This document shows positions 27,701-34,730 of a stretch of 34,848 bases of DNA, in pieces (positions within the stretch are counted from its first letter, which is position 1; the number at the start of each line of letters is the position of its first letter). The stretch lies in contig JAKSJN010000020.1 in NCBI GenBank assembly GCA_024402135.1, forward strand, positions 1 through 34,848. The letters are read 5' to 3'. The translations under genes and the position numbers were made by a program. Under the pieces are notes generated by a model. It was not told the origin of the DNA. It saw only the letters and a list, made by a program, of their open reading frames with translations, and did no database searches. The stretch is from Bacteroidales bacterium. GTDB lineage: Bacteria; Bacteroidota; Bacteroidia; Bacteroidales; UBA932.

Positions 27701-27846
27701 AACACAGAGGCGCCGATTACAGGCTGACCCTGGGTGTCTACGACCGTACCGTTGATCTGACGATTCTGAGCCGAAAGACCCAGTGTCATCAAGCAAGAGA
27801 GAAGAACCAATACGGATCTTACACTCTTCAAGAGTTTGTTGGTCAT
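24739..27846 (-). CDS. SusC/RagA-like TonB-dependent outer-membrane transporter (pair 3)
   Basis: The 1035-residue product has a signal peptide (MTNKLLKSVRSVLVLLSCLM to about LSAQ), a regulatory-like beta-sandwich (INGTVVDTQGQPVIGASVFV), the TonB-box region EETVVIGYGVQKKSDLTGSV, plug motifs TIRVRGYSSNSG and LMIVDGLK, and a barrel ending LILGVNITF. It is a full-length close paralogue of susC2. It is the susC nearest to, and divergent from, the hybrid regulator, and so the most likely direct target. Upstream it has a promoter match at 28008-28039 and a leader of about 155 bases with a hairpin/T-tract and one arm of the 18-base inverted repeat. Confidence 0.97.
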   Translation of the reverse strand: MTNKLLKSVRSVLVLLSCLMTLGLSAQNRQINGTVVDTQGQPVIGASVFVVGQTTNGTVTDLDGQFALSVPAGSSIDVSCIGYASQTIAVGNQTTFNVVLEEDTEFLEETVVIGYGVQKKSDLTGSVASVRSDDLKNQSTTDAGKALQGKVSGVHILSNAAPGEAATIRVRGYSSNSGNISPLMIVDGLKVTNISYIDPSNIESMEVLKDAASAAIYGAEAGNGVVLITTKSGSEGTASVSYSGKATLQNYTRRPMMNRAQLTEYLGLEYGEDYVNGYLSNFDYKHPYYENGVIDQDWIDAYTEPTWNQQHSVSFSGGNKNGHFFTSLNYVKTDGIVKGEKDVYTRLTSQVNADYNIAKWLQVGTNNSIEKWSTQSVSQRGYSTSFESMMLMDPMTPVYWTTPEEMSLDVKTQYDRVMAGQPGRPYRFFRDENGWFANTKYSDTEGSPLAKRDATDSQNGGFNINGTMFANITPIKGLTFTTRLGYRLAMSTSHSYTAPYYIGPRGSQDNYSISANANTSWYYQWENFANYIKNFGKHSITAMAGMSYRQNNSDNVSASSSGADILSSYEPQFQYLNYVKGDASKSIGNAPGKSADLAYFGRLIYAYDNRYSVQANFRADAFDSSKLSKQNRWGYFPSFSAGWTVSNESFFRDNVDNSKFNFLKLRASWGRNGNISVLSGYKYATTISLGNNWYQFSVDNKGSEFASAPSGLANPNLTWETSEQIDLGLDARFLNNRLSFSADYFDKRTKDLLFSVTVPPELGVSSVTKNGGNVLNRGLEFELSWKDQIGDLSYGISGNMSTLHNEVLELPEGTPRVTASDASSSNYPIQTAFEAGYPVWYLRGYKYLGVGSDGKPMFEDLNGDGNIDTSDFQYLGQGTPTLTYGINLNLAYKGFDFLLFGSGISGNSIVPVFHRTGFKNHMTAYMDLYKDGTYPHPSETVGNYQFWSSTANVFSGAYFRIKQMQFGYTIPSAITKKANISNLRLYMSLDDFFTITKYPGLDPETAAMNNTSGSGLDWGSYPTMQKLILGVNITF
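25925..26007. repeat. 83-base segment nearly identical in three susC genes (copy 3)
   Basis: Identical to 20370-20452 in susC2 and one base different from 13742-13824 in susC1. Confidence 0.8.
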
Positions 27847-27855
27847 AATAGTGAA

Positions 27856-27873
27856 ATTAATTAGGTGTGTGAA
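27856..27873 (-). repeat. 18-base inverted repeat, right arm, in the susC3 leader
   Basis: The minus-strand (mRNA-sense) sequence TTCACACACCTAATTAAT equals the plus strand at 22432-22449. It ends 9 bases before the susC3 ATG, where ribosomes bind. Confidence 0.7.
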
Positions 27874-27950
27874 TAAAATATTTTGTTTATCCTTTTTTCA
27901 AATCAAGGCGACTTCCCAGCCGCCATATAACGCGCTTTTATCTATTCGTC

Positions 27951-27974
27951 AAAAAACAGCCGGTTTCACAACCG
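27951..27974 (-). terminator. Hairpin and T-tract in the susC3 leader (possible attenuator)
   Basis: CGGTT (27961-27965) pairs with AACCG (27970-27974) around a four-base loop. The minus strand continues GCTGTTTTTTG. It lies between the predicted susC3 promoter and the gene. A five-pair stem is weak, so this may be an attenuator, a pause site or chance. Confidence 0.35.
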
Positions 27975-28007
27975 ATGCGTATATATAATGCTTTATTAAT
28001 TCAAGGT

Positions 28008-28039
28008 CAAAAGTATGCTCCAACACCAACAGGGAGCAA
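28008..28039 (-). promoter_or_regulatory. Probable promoter of susCD pair 3
   Basis: Minus strand TTG (28037-28039), a 21-base spacer and TACTTTTG (28008-28015), matching TAnnTTTG. Transcription would start near 28001, giving a leader of about 155 bases. Confidence 0.6.
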
Positions 28040-28104
28040 CTTCAACATTCAAAAATAGAATAAAACATTTTATAAACCAAAATTTAACTGAATAAAATCA
28101 GGGC

Positions 28105-28180
28105 AAAAAACAAGGGACCCTCCCTATATCAAACCAACTTTGGAGGATCCCTTTCTGCACAACCGTATTATTCCCAAATG
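28105..28180 (-). ncRNA. Candidate short terminated RNA upstream of susC3
   Basis: A strong hairpin, AAGGGA-c-CCTCC (28112-28123) with GGAGG-a-TCCCTT (28142-28153), is followed on the minus strand by GTTTTTTG, a good intrinsic terminator with no coding gene ahead of it. A -7 match TATGTTTG lies at 28186-28193, predicting a start near 28180 and an RNA of about 75 bases. No good -33 element is seen. It could instead be a stop for leaking antisense transcription from the regulator gene. Confidence 0.35.
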
Positions 28181-28354
28181 CAGTGCAAACATAGAAATCA
28201 AATTGAAAAAAGAGTTACACAATAAGGGTGCATGTGATTTCATTTGGAATCAATTGCGTATAATACCGAAATTTTGATTTGGATTCAAAATTTTGTGAAT
28301 CGTTGTCAAAACTTTTAATATCAAGTCACAGCAGAGCCGTTGTAGCTTTTTTAG

Positions 28355-28362
28355 TAAATTTG
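28355..28362 (+). promoter_or_regulatory. Probable -7 element of the hybrid regulator gene
   Basis: TAAATTTG matches TAnnTTTG 26 bases before the regulator ATG. No clear TTTG is found 19-21 bases upstream. A dyad GATTC-n10-GAATC lies at 28282-28301, about 55 bases further upstream. Confidence 0.45.
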
Positions 28363-28388
28363 TATCAGAAAACGAAAGAAAAGCGCAC

Positions 28389-31300
28389 ATGGAGCCTAAA
28401 AGAGCCATACTTTTGATCGCAACGCTGGCGCTGGCAATAAATGTCAGTGCCTCGCGAAAATATGTATTCAAGCATTTCACGACCGATGCAGGACTCCCTG
28501 ACAATTCAATCACGGCGTCTGCCCGTGACAGCTACGGATTCTTATGGTTCGGTTCCAAGACCGGAATAAGCCGGTTCGACGGAAAGACATTCATTCCGCT
28601 GGAGGAGTACGATCGTATAAACAACCTGGGAGGCTGGGTATTCGACCTCCGAGAAGACAGGGAAGGACTGATGTGGTTTGCATCTCACAGCGGAGTCGGC
28701 TATTACAACCAGCACTCGGGACTGATCACCATCGTCCCGGAACTTGACGCCGCAGTCGATACCCACATAGAACAGGATGCACAGGGAGCGATATGGCTGA
28801 CACGCTCTGACATGATTTACCGCTATTACAAAGAAAGCGGCAAGCTGGTATCCTATCCGGCAGACAAGTATTTCTCTTGCGTAACCAGTTGCGTCGACTC
28901 CAATGGAGAAATGTGGTTTGGAGGCAACGACGGCTACATCAGGCGTTACGATGACCGCCTGGACGAATTCGTGATAATTCCGATGTCGGATTACATATCT
29001 CTGGAAAGCGGCGAACGCCCATTCCGAATCCAGAATATCGCGGACAACAAGGTGCTCATAGGAACGACCTTCAACAATATCATCCTGATGGACGTAGTTA
29101 CCGGTTCAAAGGAAGTGCTTCCCATCGAGTTCAACACCACGGACATGTCGATTCTCCAGCGAATTCTGGAACGCATTCCGGGAGAGTACTGGATAGCGAC
29201 CCGTCGTGGACTTTACATCTATAATGACAAGGACAAGACCACCGAGGTAATTTCAAACACCGACCGTTGGGAGCTCGAAGACCTGAATGTAATCTGCATG
29301 ATAACCGACCGCGAAGACAATGTGTGGATCGGAACTTTCCATGCGGGTCTAAGCACCTGGTACAACAACGATGACTCGATAAAGAGATACTTCCCGGATG
29401 GCAAGCCTGGCTCGATCAACGGAGCGCAGTTCCGAGCACTTGCAGAAGACAATGATGGAAACATATGGATCGGCAGCCAGAACGGTCACATCAACGTACT
29501 CGGGTCGAATGACAAGATGATAAACGAGGTAACTGACCCCCAGCTCAGCTGGCTGAACTTCTATACAATACTCCCTGTCGGCGACGACATGTGGGTCGGA
29601 ACCTACAACAACGGAATCTTCGTAGTCGACAAGAAAAGCGGGAAGGTCAAGGAGCGCAAGCAGATTCCATCGCAGAGAATCATAAAAATGGCAAACGCCC
29701 CCGATGGAACAATATACATCGGAACAGGCAGCGGACTGTTCACATACGACAGAAAGAGCGACAGCTTCAAATATGACGAAGGCATAGGCAATACCATGGT
29801 TTATGCTTTCTGTTTCGCCAGTGACGGCTCTACATGGGTCGGAACCTACCGTGACGGTCTTTACATCCGCGAGTCCGGCAGCGACAGATACGAACATCTC
29901 AATGCTGCGGAAAGCAAGGGCGAAAAGCTGAGATCCGACTATATCACAAACATATTCGAAGATCTTGACCACAACATATGGATTGCTTCTGAAGGCGGAT
30001 GCATCTCAAGCATAGCACTCAGCGACCCGAAACGTACCGTGACAAACTATGGTCACAGCGAAGGCTTCCCTACCAACACTGCTTGCTCGATCATCCAGGA
30101 CAATCGCGGATATCTCTGGATAGGAACAACCGGCGGACTTGTACAATTCGATCCAAGGACCAAATCGATCGTCGACATATTCAATGATCCTAACGACACC
30201 GCCGGAAACAACTACACCTACGATTCGGCGCTCAAGTCAACCTGGGGCAGTATTTACATGGGAACGTCGAAAGGCGTGATCGTCTTCCATCCAGAGAGGA
30301 TGAAACATCATTCGAAGAACATCCCTGTCTACATCACCGACATCTGTACAAAGAACCGCGACGAAAGCATATCGCTTTTCAGCGACGGCGTCTCACCACT
30401 CGAGGCAGAGAGCATCAAGGTACCTTTGAAGAAAGCTAAATACCTGGAGATGAACTTCTCAGCCATAAGCTTCATGCCAGAGACTCCGGTGGTTTACGAA
30501 TACAGTCTGTCTCAAAGCGGCAAGGACGTTTTTTCAAGAACTGAGAACAATACCATCATCTTCAGCAACCTGAGCAAAGGACGTTACGTCTTGAAGCTAA
30601 GGAGTGCCGGCAATACTGACCCTGATTTTGAACGTTCACTCAAGATTCGTGTAGTGCCGCCATTCTGGGCATGCAACGCGGCACTTTTGGTATATGTACT
30701 TCTGTTCAGCGCCGGACTCTGGTATGGATTCCGCATGCGTCTCGGCCGTATCGAGCTCAAGCGCAAGGCAGAGATGGAGGAACTCCAGAACGCCCGCAAC
30801 AAGGAGCTCTACGATGCGAAGATCAACTTCTTCACCAACATCACCCACGAGATCCGTACGCCTCTTTCACTGATCAAGATGCCGGTAGAAAAGATTATCG
30901 CGAACAAGGAATACAAGGCCGAGGCCAGCGAAGACATAATGTTCATACAGCGAAACCTCAACCGACTGCTCGAGATTACAAACCAGCTTCTCAACATGAG
31001 AAAGATGGAAGCCAATGCTCCAGAACTCAATTTCGAACTCTGCGACATCACAAGTACGGTAAAAGAGACCGTGGAACAGTTCCAAGGTGCAGCAAAGGAT
31101 TACCATAAGACAATGGAACTTGAGATTCCGGAAATGGCCATAGAATCGATTGTCGACATCGATGCCTTCAAGAAAATCCTTTCCAACCTTCTATCCAACG
31201 CAATCAAGTACAGCAAGAAAGCGATACTGGTCAAGCTTGAGAAAAATAAAGACACCTTCAGACTGACCGTTGACAGCGATGGAGACCCTATCCGAGGAGA

Positions 31301-32321
31301 GGAGCGTGAGCTGATTTTCCGACCATTCTTCCGCCGCGAAGAGGGCCGCAAGGACGTAGGCGGCACCGGGCTTGGTCTGCCATACGCCCGCAGTCTCGCC
31401 GTTCATATGAACGGATCACTGTCTATTGACGACAACCGTACCGACATCAACTCCTTCGTACTGGAACTGCCTCTGCTGCACAAGATCAGCGTAGCGGCAC
31501 CTGCCGTAGAAGAAGCTCCTGCTGCATCCGACGAGGAATCGCTCGAGATTCTTGGCAAGAAGCACACAATCCTGGTTGTAGAGGACAGTGCCGACATGAA
31601 AAAATACATCGAGCGCGAACTTTCAGCTCAATATAAGATACTGACCGCCAGCAACGGCGAGGATGCCCTTGCGATCATCCAGGACAAGAAGGTAGACATG
31701 GTCATCAGCGACATCATGATGCCGGTCATGGACGGTTGCGAGCTCTGTAACCGCATCAAGGAGAACGTGGAGTTCAGCCACATACCTGTCATACTTCTGA
31801 CCGCTGCCGTCGGCATGGAGAAGCGGATGGAGAGCCTCAGGATAGGCGCGGACGGCTACATCGAGAAGCCATTCTCGATAGATCTGTTGAAGGCGAACAT
31901 CAGCAACCTGTTCCGCAACAGGGAGATTTCATACCACCAGTTCACTGCTTCGCCGCTGTCGCACTTCAGCAGCACCGTTACCAACGATATCGATGACGAA
32001 TTCATGGACAAGCTCCACAATACCATCATGCAGAACATGGCGGAGCGCGAGCTGAACACTGAAGAGCTCGTCGAGCTGATGAAGATCAGCAAATCGACAC
32101 TGTACCGCAAGATCAAGGCGAACACAGGACTGAATACCAGCGAATACGTTCGTCTCTGCCGCCTCAAGAAGGCAGCAGAGCTGCTTGCAAGCCAGGAATA
32201 CCGCATCAACGAAGTTGCATACATGGTCGGATTCTCGTCACCATCGTACTTTGCTACGGCATTCCTCAAGCAGTTCAAGGTCTCCCCTTCCGCTTTCGTC
32301 AAGAACCTGAACGGCGAATGA
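28389..32321 (+). CDS. Hybrid two-component system sensor kinase/AraC-type response regulator (PUL regulator)
   Basis: This one-protein regulator of 1310 residues spans the inner membrane. Residues 1-22 look like a signal peptide. About 28-640 hold two-component propeller repeats, seen as YGFLWFGSKTGISRFDG, MWFGGNDGYIRRYD, VWIGTFHAGLS and YLWIGTTGGLVQFD, followed by a Y_Y_Y-type domain to about 755 and a membrane helix at about 759-782. The kinase has H820 in FFTNITHEIRTPLSLI, the N-box NLLSNAIKY (about 933-941) and GGTGLGLPYA (about 991). A receiver domain (about 1058-1175) has D1108 in SDIMMPVMDG and K in EKPF. The end (about 1215-1308) is an AraC-type helix-turn-helix with KSTLYRKIKANTGL and RINEVAYMVGFSSPSYFATAFLKQF. 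All catalytic residues are present. Family knowledge says such proteins sense oligosaccharides in the periplasm and activate neighbouring susCD operons; it is divergent from susC3. Confidence 0.97.
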   Translation: MEPKRAILLIATLALAINVSASRKYVFKHFTTDAGLPDNSITASARDSYGFLWFGSKTGISRFDGKTFIPLEEYDRINNLGGWVFDLREDREGLMWFASHSGVGYYNQHSGLITIVPELDAAVDTHIEQDAQGAIWLTRSDMIYRYYKESGKLVSYPADKYFSCVTSCVDSNGEMWFGGNDGYIRRYDDRLDEFVIIPMSDYISLESGERPFRIQNIADNKVLIGTTFNNIILMDVVTGSKEVLPIEFNTTDMSILQRILERIPGEYWIATRRGLYIYNDKDKTTEVISNTDRWELEDLNVICMITDREDNVWIGTFHAGLSTWYNNDDSIKRYFPDGKPGSINGAQFRALAEDNDGNIWIGSQNGHINVLGSNDKMINEVTDPQLSWLNFYTILPVGDDMWVGTYNNGIFVVDKKSGKVKERKQIPSQRIIKMANAPDGTIYIGTGSGLFTYDRKSDSFKYDEGIGNTMVYAFCFASDGSTWVGTYRDGLYIRESGSDRYEHLNAAESKGEKLRSDYITNIFEDLDHNIWIASEGGCISSIALSDPKRTVTNYGHSEGFPTNTACSIIQDNRGYLWIGTTGGLVQFDPRTKSIVDIFNDPNDTAGNNYTYDSALKSTWGSIYMGTSKGVIVFHPERMKHHSKNIPVYITDICTKNRDESISLFSDGVSPLEAESIKVPLKKAKYLEMNFSAISFMPETPVVYEYSLSQSGKDVFSRTENNTIIFSNLSKGRYVLKLRSAGNTDPDFERSLKIRVVPPFWACNAALLVYVLLFSAGLWYGFRMRLGRIELKRKAEMEELQNARNKELYDAKINFFTNITHEIRTPLSLIKMPVEKIIANKEYKAEASEDIMFIQRNLNRLLEITNQLLNMRKMEANAPELNFELCDITSTVKETVEQFQGAAKDYHKTMELEIPEMAIESIVDIDAFKKILSNLLSNAIKYSKKAILVKLEKNKDTFRLTVDSDGDPIRGEERELIFRPFFRREEGRKDVGGTGLGLPYARSLAVHMNGSLSIDDNRTDINSFVLELPLLHKISVAAPAVEEAPAASDEESLEILGKKHTILVVEDSADMKKYIERELSAQYKILTASNGEDALAIIQDKKVDMVISDIMMPVMDGCELCNRIKENVEFSHIPVILLTAAVGMEKRMESLRIGADGYIEKPFSIDLLKANISNLFRNREISYHQFTASPLSHFSSTVTNDIDDEFMDKLHNTIMQNMAERELNTEELVELMKISKSTLYRKIKANTGLNTSEYVRLCRLKKAAELLASQEYRINEVAYMVGFSSPSYFATAFLKQFKVSPSAFVKNLNGE

Positions 32322-32368
32322 TTCCCACAGGAACTTCACCGTTTAATACACATTGATACTGTTGAAAG

Positions 32369-32396
32369 AAGGCCGCGACGGATGTCGCGGCCTTTG
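32369..32396 (+). terminator. Terminator after the hybrid regulator gene
   Basis: AAGGCCGCGAC (32369-32379) pairs perfectly with GTCGCGGCCTT (32384-32394) around GGAT, followed by TTGTG. The eleven-pair GC-rich stem is strong although the T run is short. Confidence 0.8.
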
Positions 32397-32552
32397 TGAT
32401 CCTATGTCATGGGTGGTCTTTCTCTTCGATTCCCCGCCTATACATTATTTTGCTACTACTGATTTCATCGAACCGCTGTATGACAGGGTAATCACTGACG
32501 CAAGGACAACCGATTCCATAGGATCCTGAGCAAATTATTAATGGAATGAAAT

Positions 32553-32568
32553 GGAGGATCAATCCTCC
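32553..32568 (-). terminator. Weak terminator-like hairpin after the PI-PLC-like gene
   Basis: GGAGGA (32553-32558) pairs with TCCTCC (32563-32568) around TCAA, 8 bases beyond the stop codon on the minus strand. The following sequence (ATTTCATTCC) is only mildly T-rich. Confidence 0.4.
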
Positions 32569-32575
32569 GGATTTT

Positions 32576-34669
32576 CTATCGTGTGATCCACTCGTAACGG
32601 TAATTGTGGTCAATGATTGTGTTGATGAGGTTGTCTCCATGAACCTGGGTTCCGCCACTCAACACGGCGTTTCCCTTGTTATCTACACGCTCGACGCCTG
32701 CAAAGTCGATAAACACAAAACCGGCACGGCCTGGCTTTCCGTATTTTCCTTCCGGGTCAAGCATGATGTCATTTAGATGGGCATTCATTACGACTGCATT
32801 ATCTATATGACCGTTGGTATTGTCTGACTTTCCCTTGGACGCCGCGGTATTGTTCATGTACCAGTGATTGATATTCCGGTCATTCGCCGAGAATTTATAG
32901 TATTTTGTGACAGCTCCTGTCTTCAATTCTTCGAACGAACTGCCATTTCCACTGAGATAGTTCTGGACAAACACCGTTGCCTGGTCTTTGGATCCTTCGG
33001 CCTTGATGGTGGTTTCAGCTTCGCCGGTCGGCCAATCAAGGATATATCCGCTGACTGTCTGGTAGATGCTCTCAGCGGCCGCGATGCTGATTACTATGAT
33101 ATTGCCGCGTGCCTCGCCGACAGTAAGATCCGGGCTCCACGGGATAAGGCTGCAATGATGGTTAGGATTGTCATACCAGGTCTTGAGGATGCCCTTGCTT
33201 TTGTTGTAATAGCTATCTATGTCTCCCCATCCGCTAACGTCCTTCTTCTCTCCATTAAAGATATACGTAAAGTCGGGATGCTTTCCCCATGTTTCCTGGG
33301 CGGCATTCTGGTCAAGGAACAGGAATACAAACTCGCTAGGATGAGCATTGAGGAAATCCTCAATCGACTGACGAGCGTTTTCATAGCCGCTATTGATCTT
33401 ATTCTTTGGAGCTTCGGCATTGAGCCATTGCACAGGTATTTCCTTGCCGTCCGGGCCAGACTCAGAGACACGGACATTAGTCGTAAAACCAAGAATTGAA
33501 CTGTTGAACTGCTTCGGACGGCAGATGAGCGCGCGCACACCGTTTTCAAGCTGTTCCTTGATAGTCAGGGACTGTGTACGAAAGCTTCCTTCCGAATACG
33601 AACCGGAATAATTGGTGCCCGGGATAGTCATCATCGATACATAAAGATTGTCCGGAAGGTCGCCTATCCAGTCACGGTAGTCGCGGCTCTGGTCCTGCCA
33701 TGCAGGGAGGTTGACGCGAACCTTGGCGCTGGCATCAAGGTACTGCTGGGCGCTGCCGAAAGTAGCGACGTTATGTACTGAGCGATTGCTGTTCAGGTCC
33801 ATTGCCGTGACCTCGATCTTGAGCCTGTTGTCCTTGTCTATAGGCATCGGAGGTAGGATGACGGTGAATTTTACAGATTCGTCCTTATTGAGCAGGACTG
33901 TCGATCCGTCGCCGTTCTGGATGTTGATCTGGATCTGTTCGTTTCCGCGGTTGCGATTGGAGATGATTTCCTCTTTGTTCAGGTCATATCCTATGGTTCC
34001 GTCGGACTCGGTATAGTTATATCCGTCGGTGGTTACGCGCAGTCCTGAGACGTACAGTGCGCGGTCTTTGTCGCCGTTGACCGTTATGTCCAGTGTGGTC
34101 ATAAGCGGCTTGAAAAGGAGCTCTACGACGCCTTTGCCGCCATTGTCGGAAGGTGTCGCGTGTACGACGGCTGCCATGTAGGCGCGGGACATGTCGCCTT
34201 CGAAGCTATAAGTTGCATCGGTGTCATCCGCATAGTCCGGGACGGCTGTCTGGCTCTGGTTATACCATGGGAGATAAGCTACACCATTCTTTGTTACGTC
34301 AATTCCGTATCCATAGACGGCATAGAAGTCATGAGTGCCTGTTCCTTGCCATATAAGCTGATTATCGGGGTCTACAGGCGTGATATTGGCATCTTTGCCG
34401 TCCAGGTTGACAACATCATAAACGGCTGAATCGAAGGTGTTTTTTTCTTCGTTATAGCAAAAAATTGTGATCTGGTCGCCCAACGTCCATTCTATCTGCC
34501 ATGCATCGTCGGCAGTGTACTGGGTCTTTGTCTTTGGAGTGGAGATTGAGAATTGAATGGCGTCGCCGACCTTGTGAGAATTGGTCTCCGGATCATTTCC
34601 GTGGACGCACGAAACTGCGGTAACGAGTGCGATACACGCCATTACCATCCTTGAGCGGATAGGATACAT
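32576..34669 (-). CDS. Lipoprotein with fimbrillin-like N-terminal region and PI-PLC-like C-terminal domain, probably inactive
   Basis: The 697-residue protein has a signal peptide with a likely lipobox ending at C21 (TAVSC). Residues about 30-320 resemble the fimbrillin/FimB-type beta domains of Bacteroidales: ISTPKTKTQYT, WTLGDQITIFCYN, and later a ribbon of strands leading to ASAKVRVNLP. Residues about 332-690 match the phosphatidylinositol-specific phospholipase C X-like fold: DWIGDLPDNLYVSMMTIPGT, RTQSLTIKEQLENGVRALICRP, SIEDFLNAHPSEFVFLFL, GNIIVIS and GFVFIDFAG. The first catalytic histidine of that family (PGTHDS) is N353 here (PGTNYS), and the usual Asp of DIRP is C383 (ICRP), so hydrolysis is doubtful and a binding or surface role is more likely. 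The gene has its own promoter and is unlikely to belong to the sus operons. Confidence 0.82.
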   Translation of the reverse strand: MYPIRSRMVMACIALVTAVSCVHGNDPETNSHKVGDAIQFSISTPKTKTQYTADDAWQIEWTLGDQITIFCYNEEKNTFDSAVYDVVNLDGKDANITPVDPDNQLIWQGTGTHDFYAVYGYGIDVTKNGVAYLPWYNQSQTAVPDYADDTDATYSFEGDMSRAYMAAVVHATPSDNGGKGVVELLFKPLMTTLDITVNGDKDRALYVSGLRVTTDGYNYTESDGTIGYDLNKEEIISNRNRGNEQIQINIQNGDGSTVLLNKDESVKFTVILPPMPIDKDNRLKIEVTAMDLNSNRSVHNVATFGSAQQYLDASAKVRVNLPAWQDQSRDYRDWIGDLPDNLYVSMMTIPGTNYSGSYSEGSFRTQSLTIKEQLENGVRALICRPKQFNSSILGFTTNVRVSESGPDGKEIPVQWLNAEAPKNKINSGYENARQSIEDFLNAHPSEFVFLFLDQNAAQETWGKHPDFTYIFNGEKKDVSGWGDIDSYYNKSKGILKTWYDNPNHHCSLIPWSPDLTVGEARGNIIVISIAAAESIYQTVSGYILDWPTGEAETTIKAEGSKDQATVFVQNYLSGNGSSFEELKTGAVTKYYKFSANDRNINHWYMNNTAASKGKSDNTNGHIDNAVVMNAHLNDIMLDPEGKYGKPGRAGFVFIDFAGVERVDNKGNAVLSGGTQVHGDNLINTIIDHNYRYEWITR

Positions 34670-34697
34670 AGTAGCAAATTTTTAATGTTCGATACCG

Positions 34698-34727
34698 CAA
34701 AGATAGATTTTCTATTTTGATTTCCAA
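34698..34727 (-). promoter_or_regulatory. Promoter of the PI-PLC-like lipoprotein gene
   Basis: Minus strand TTG (34725-34727), a 19-base spacer and TATCTTTG (34698-34705), a good Bacteroidetes promoter 29 bases before the ATG. Confidence 0.7.
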
Positions 34728-34730
34728 TAG

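Noticed and set aside
10807-27846. Frameshifts or decay in the three susCD pairs
   Set aside because: All six genes are full length with intact signals and family motifs; no disruption is visible.
29349-29972. Minus-strand open frame inside the regulator gene
   Set aside because: The hybrid regulator runs intact through this region and the antisense product resembles nothing.
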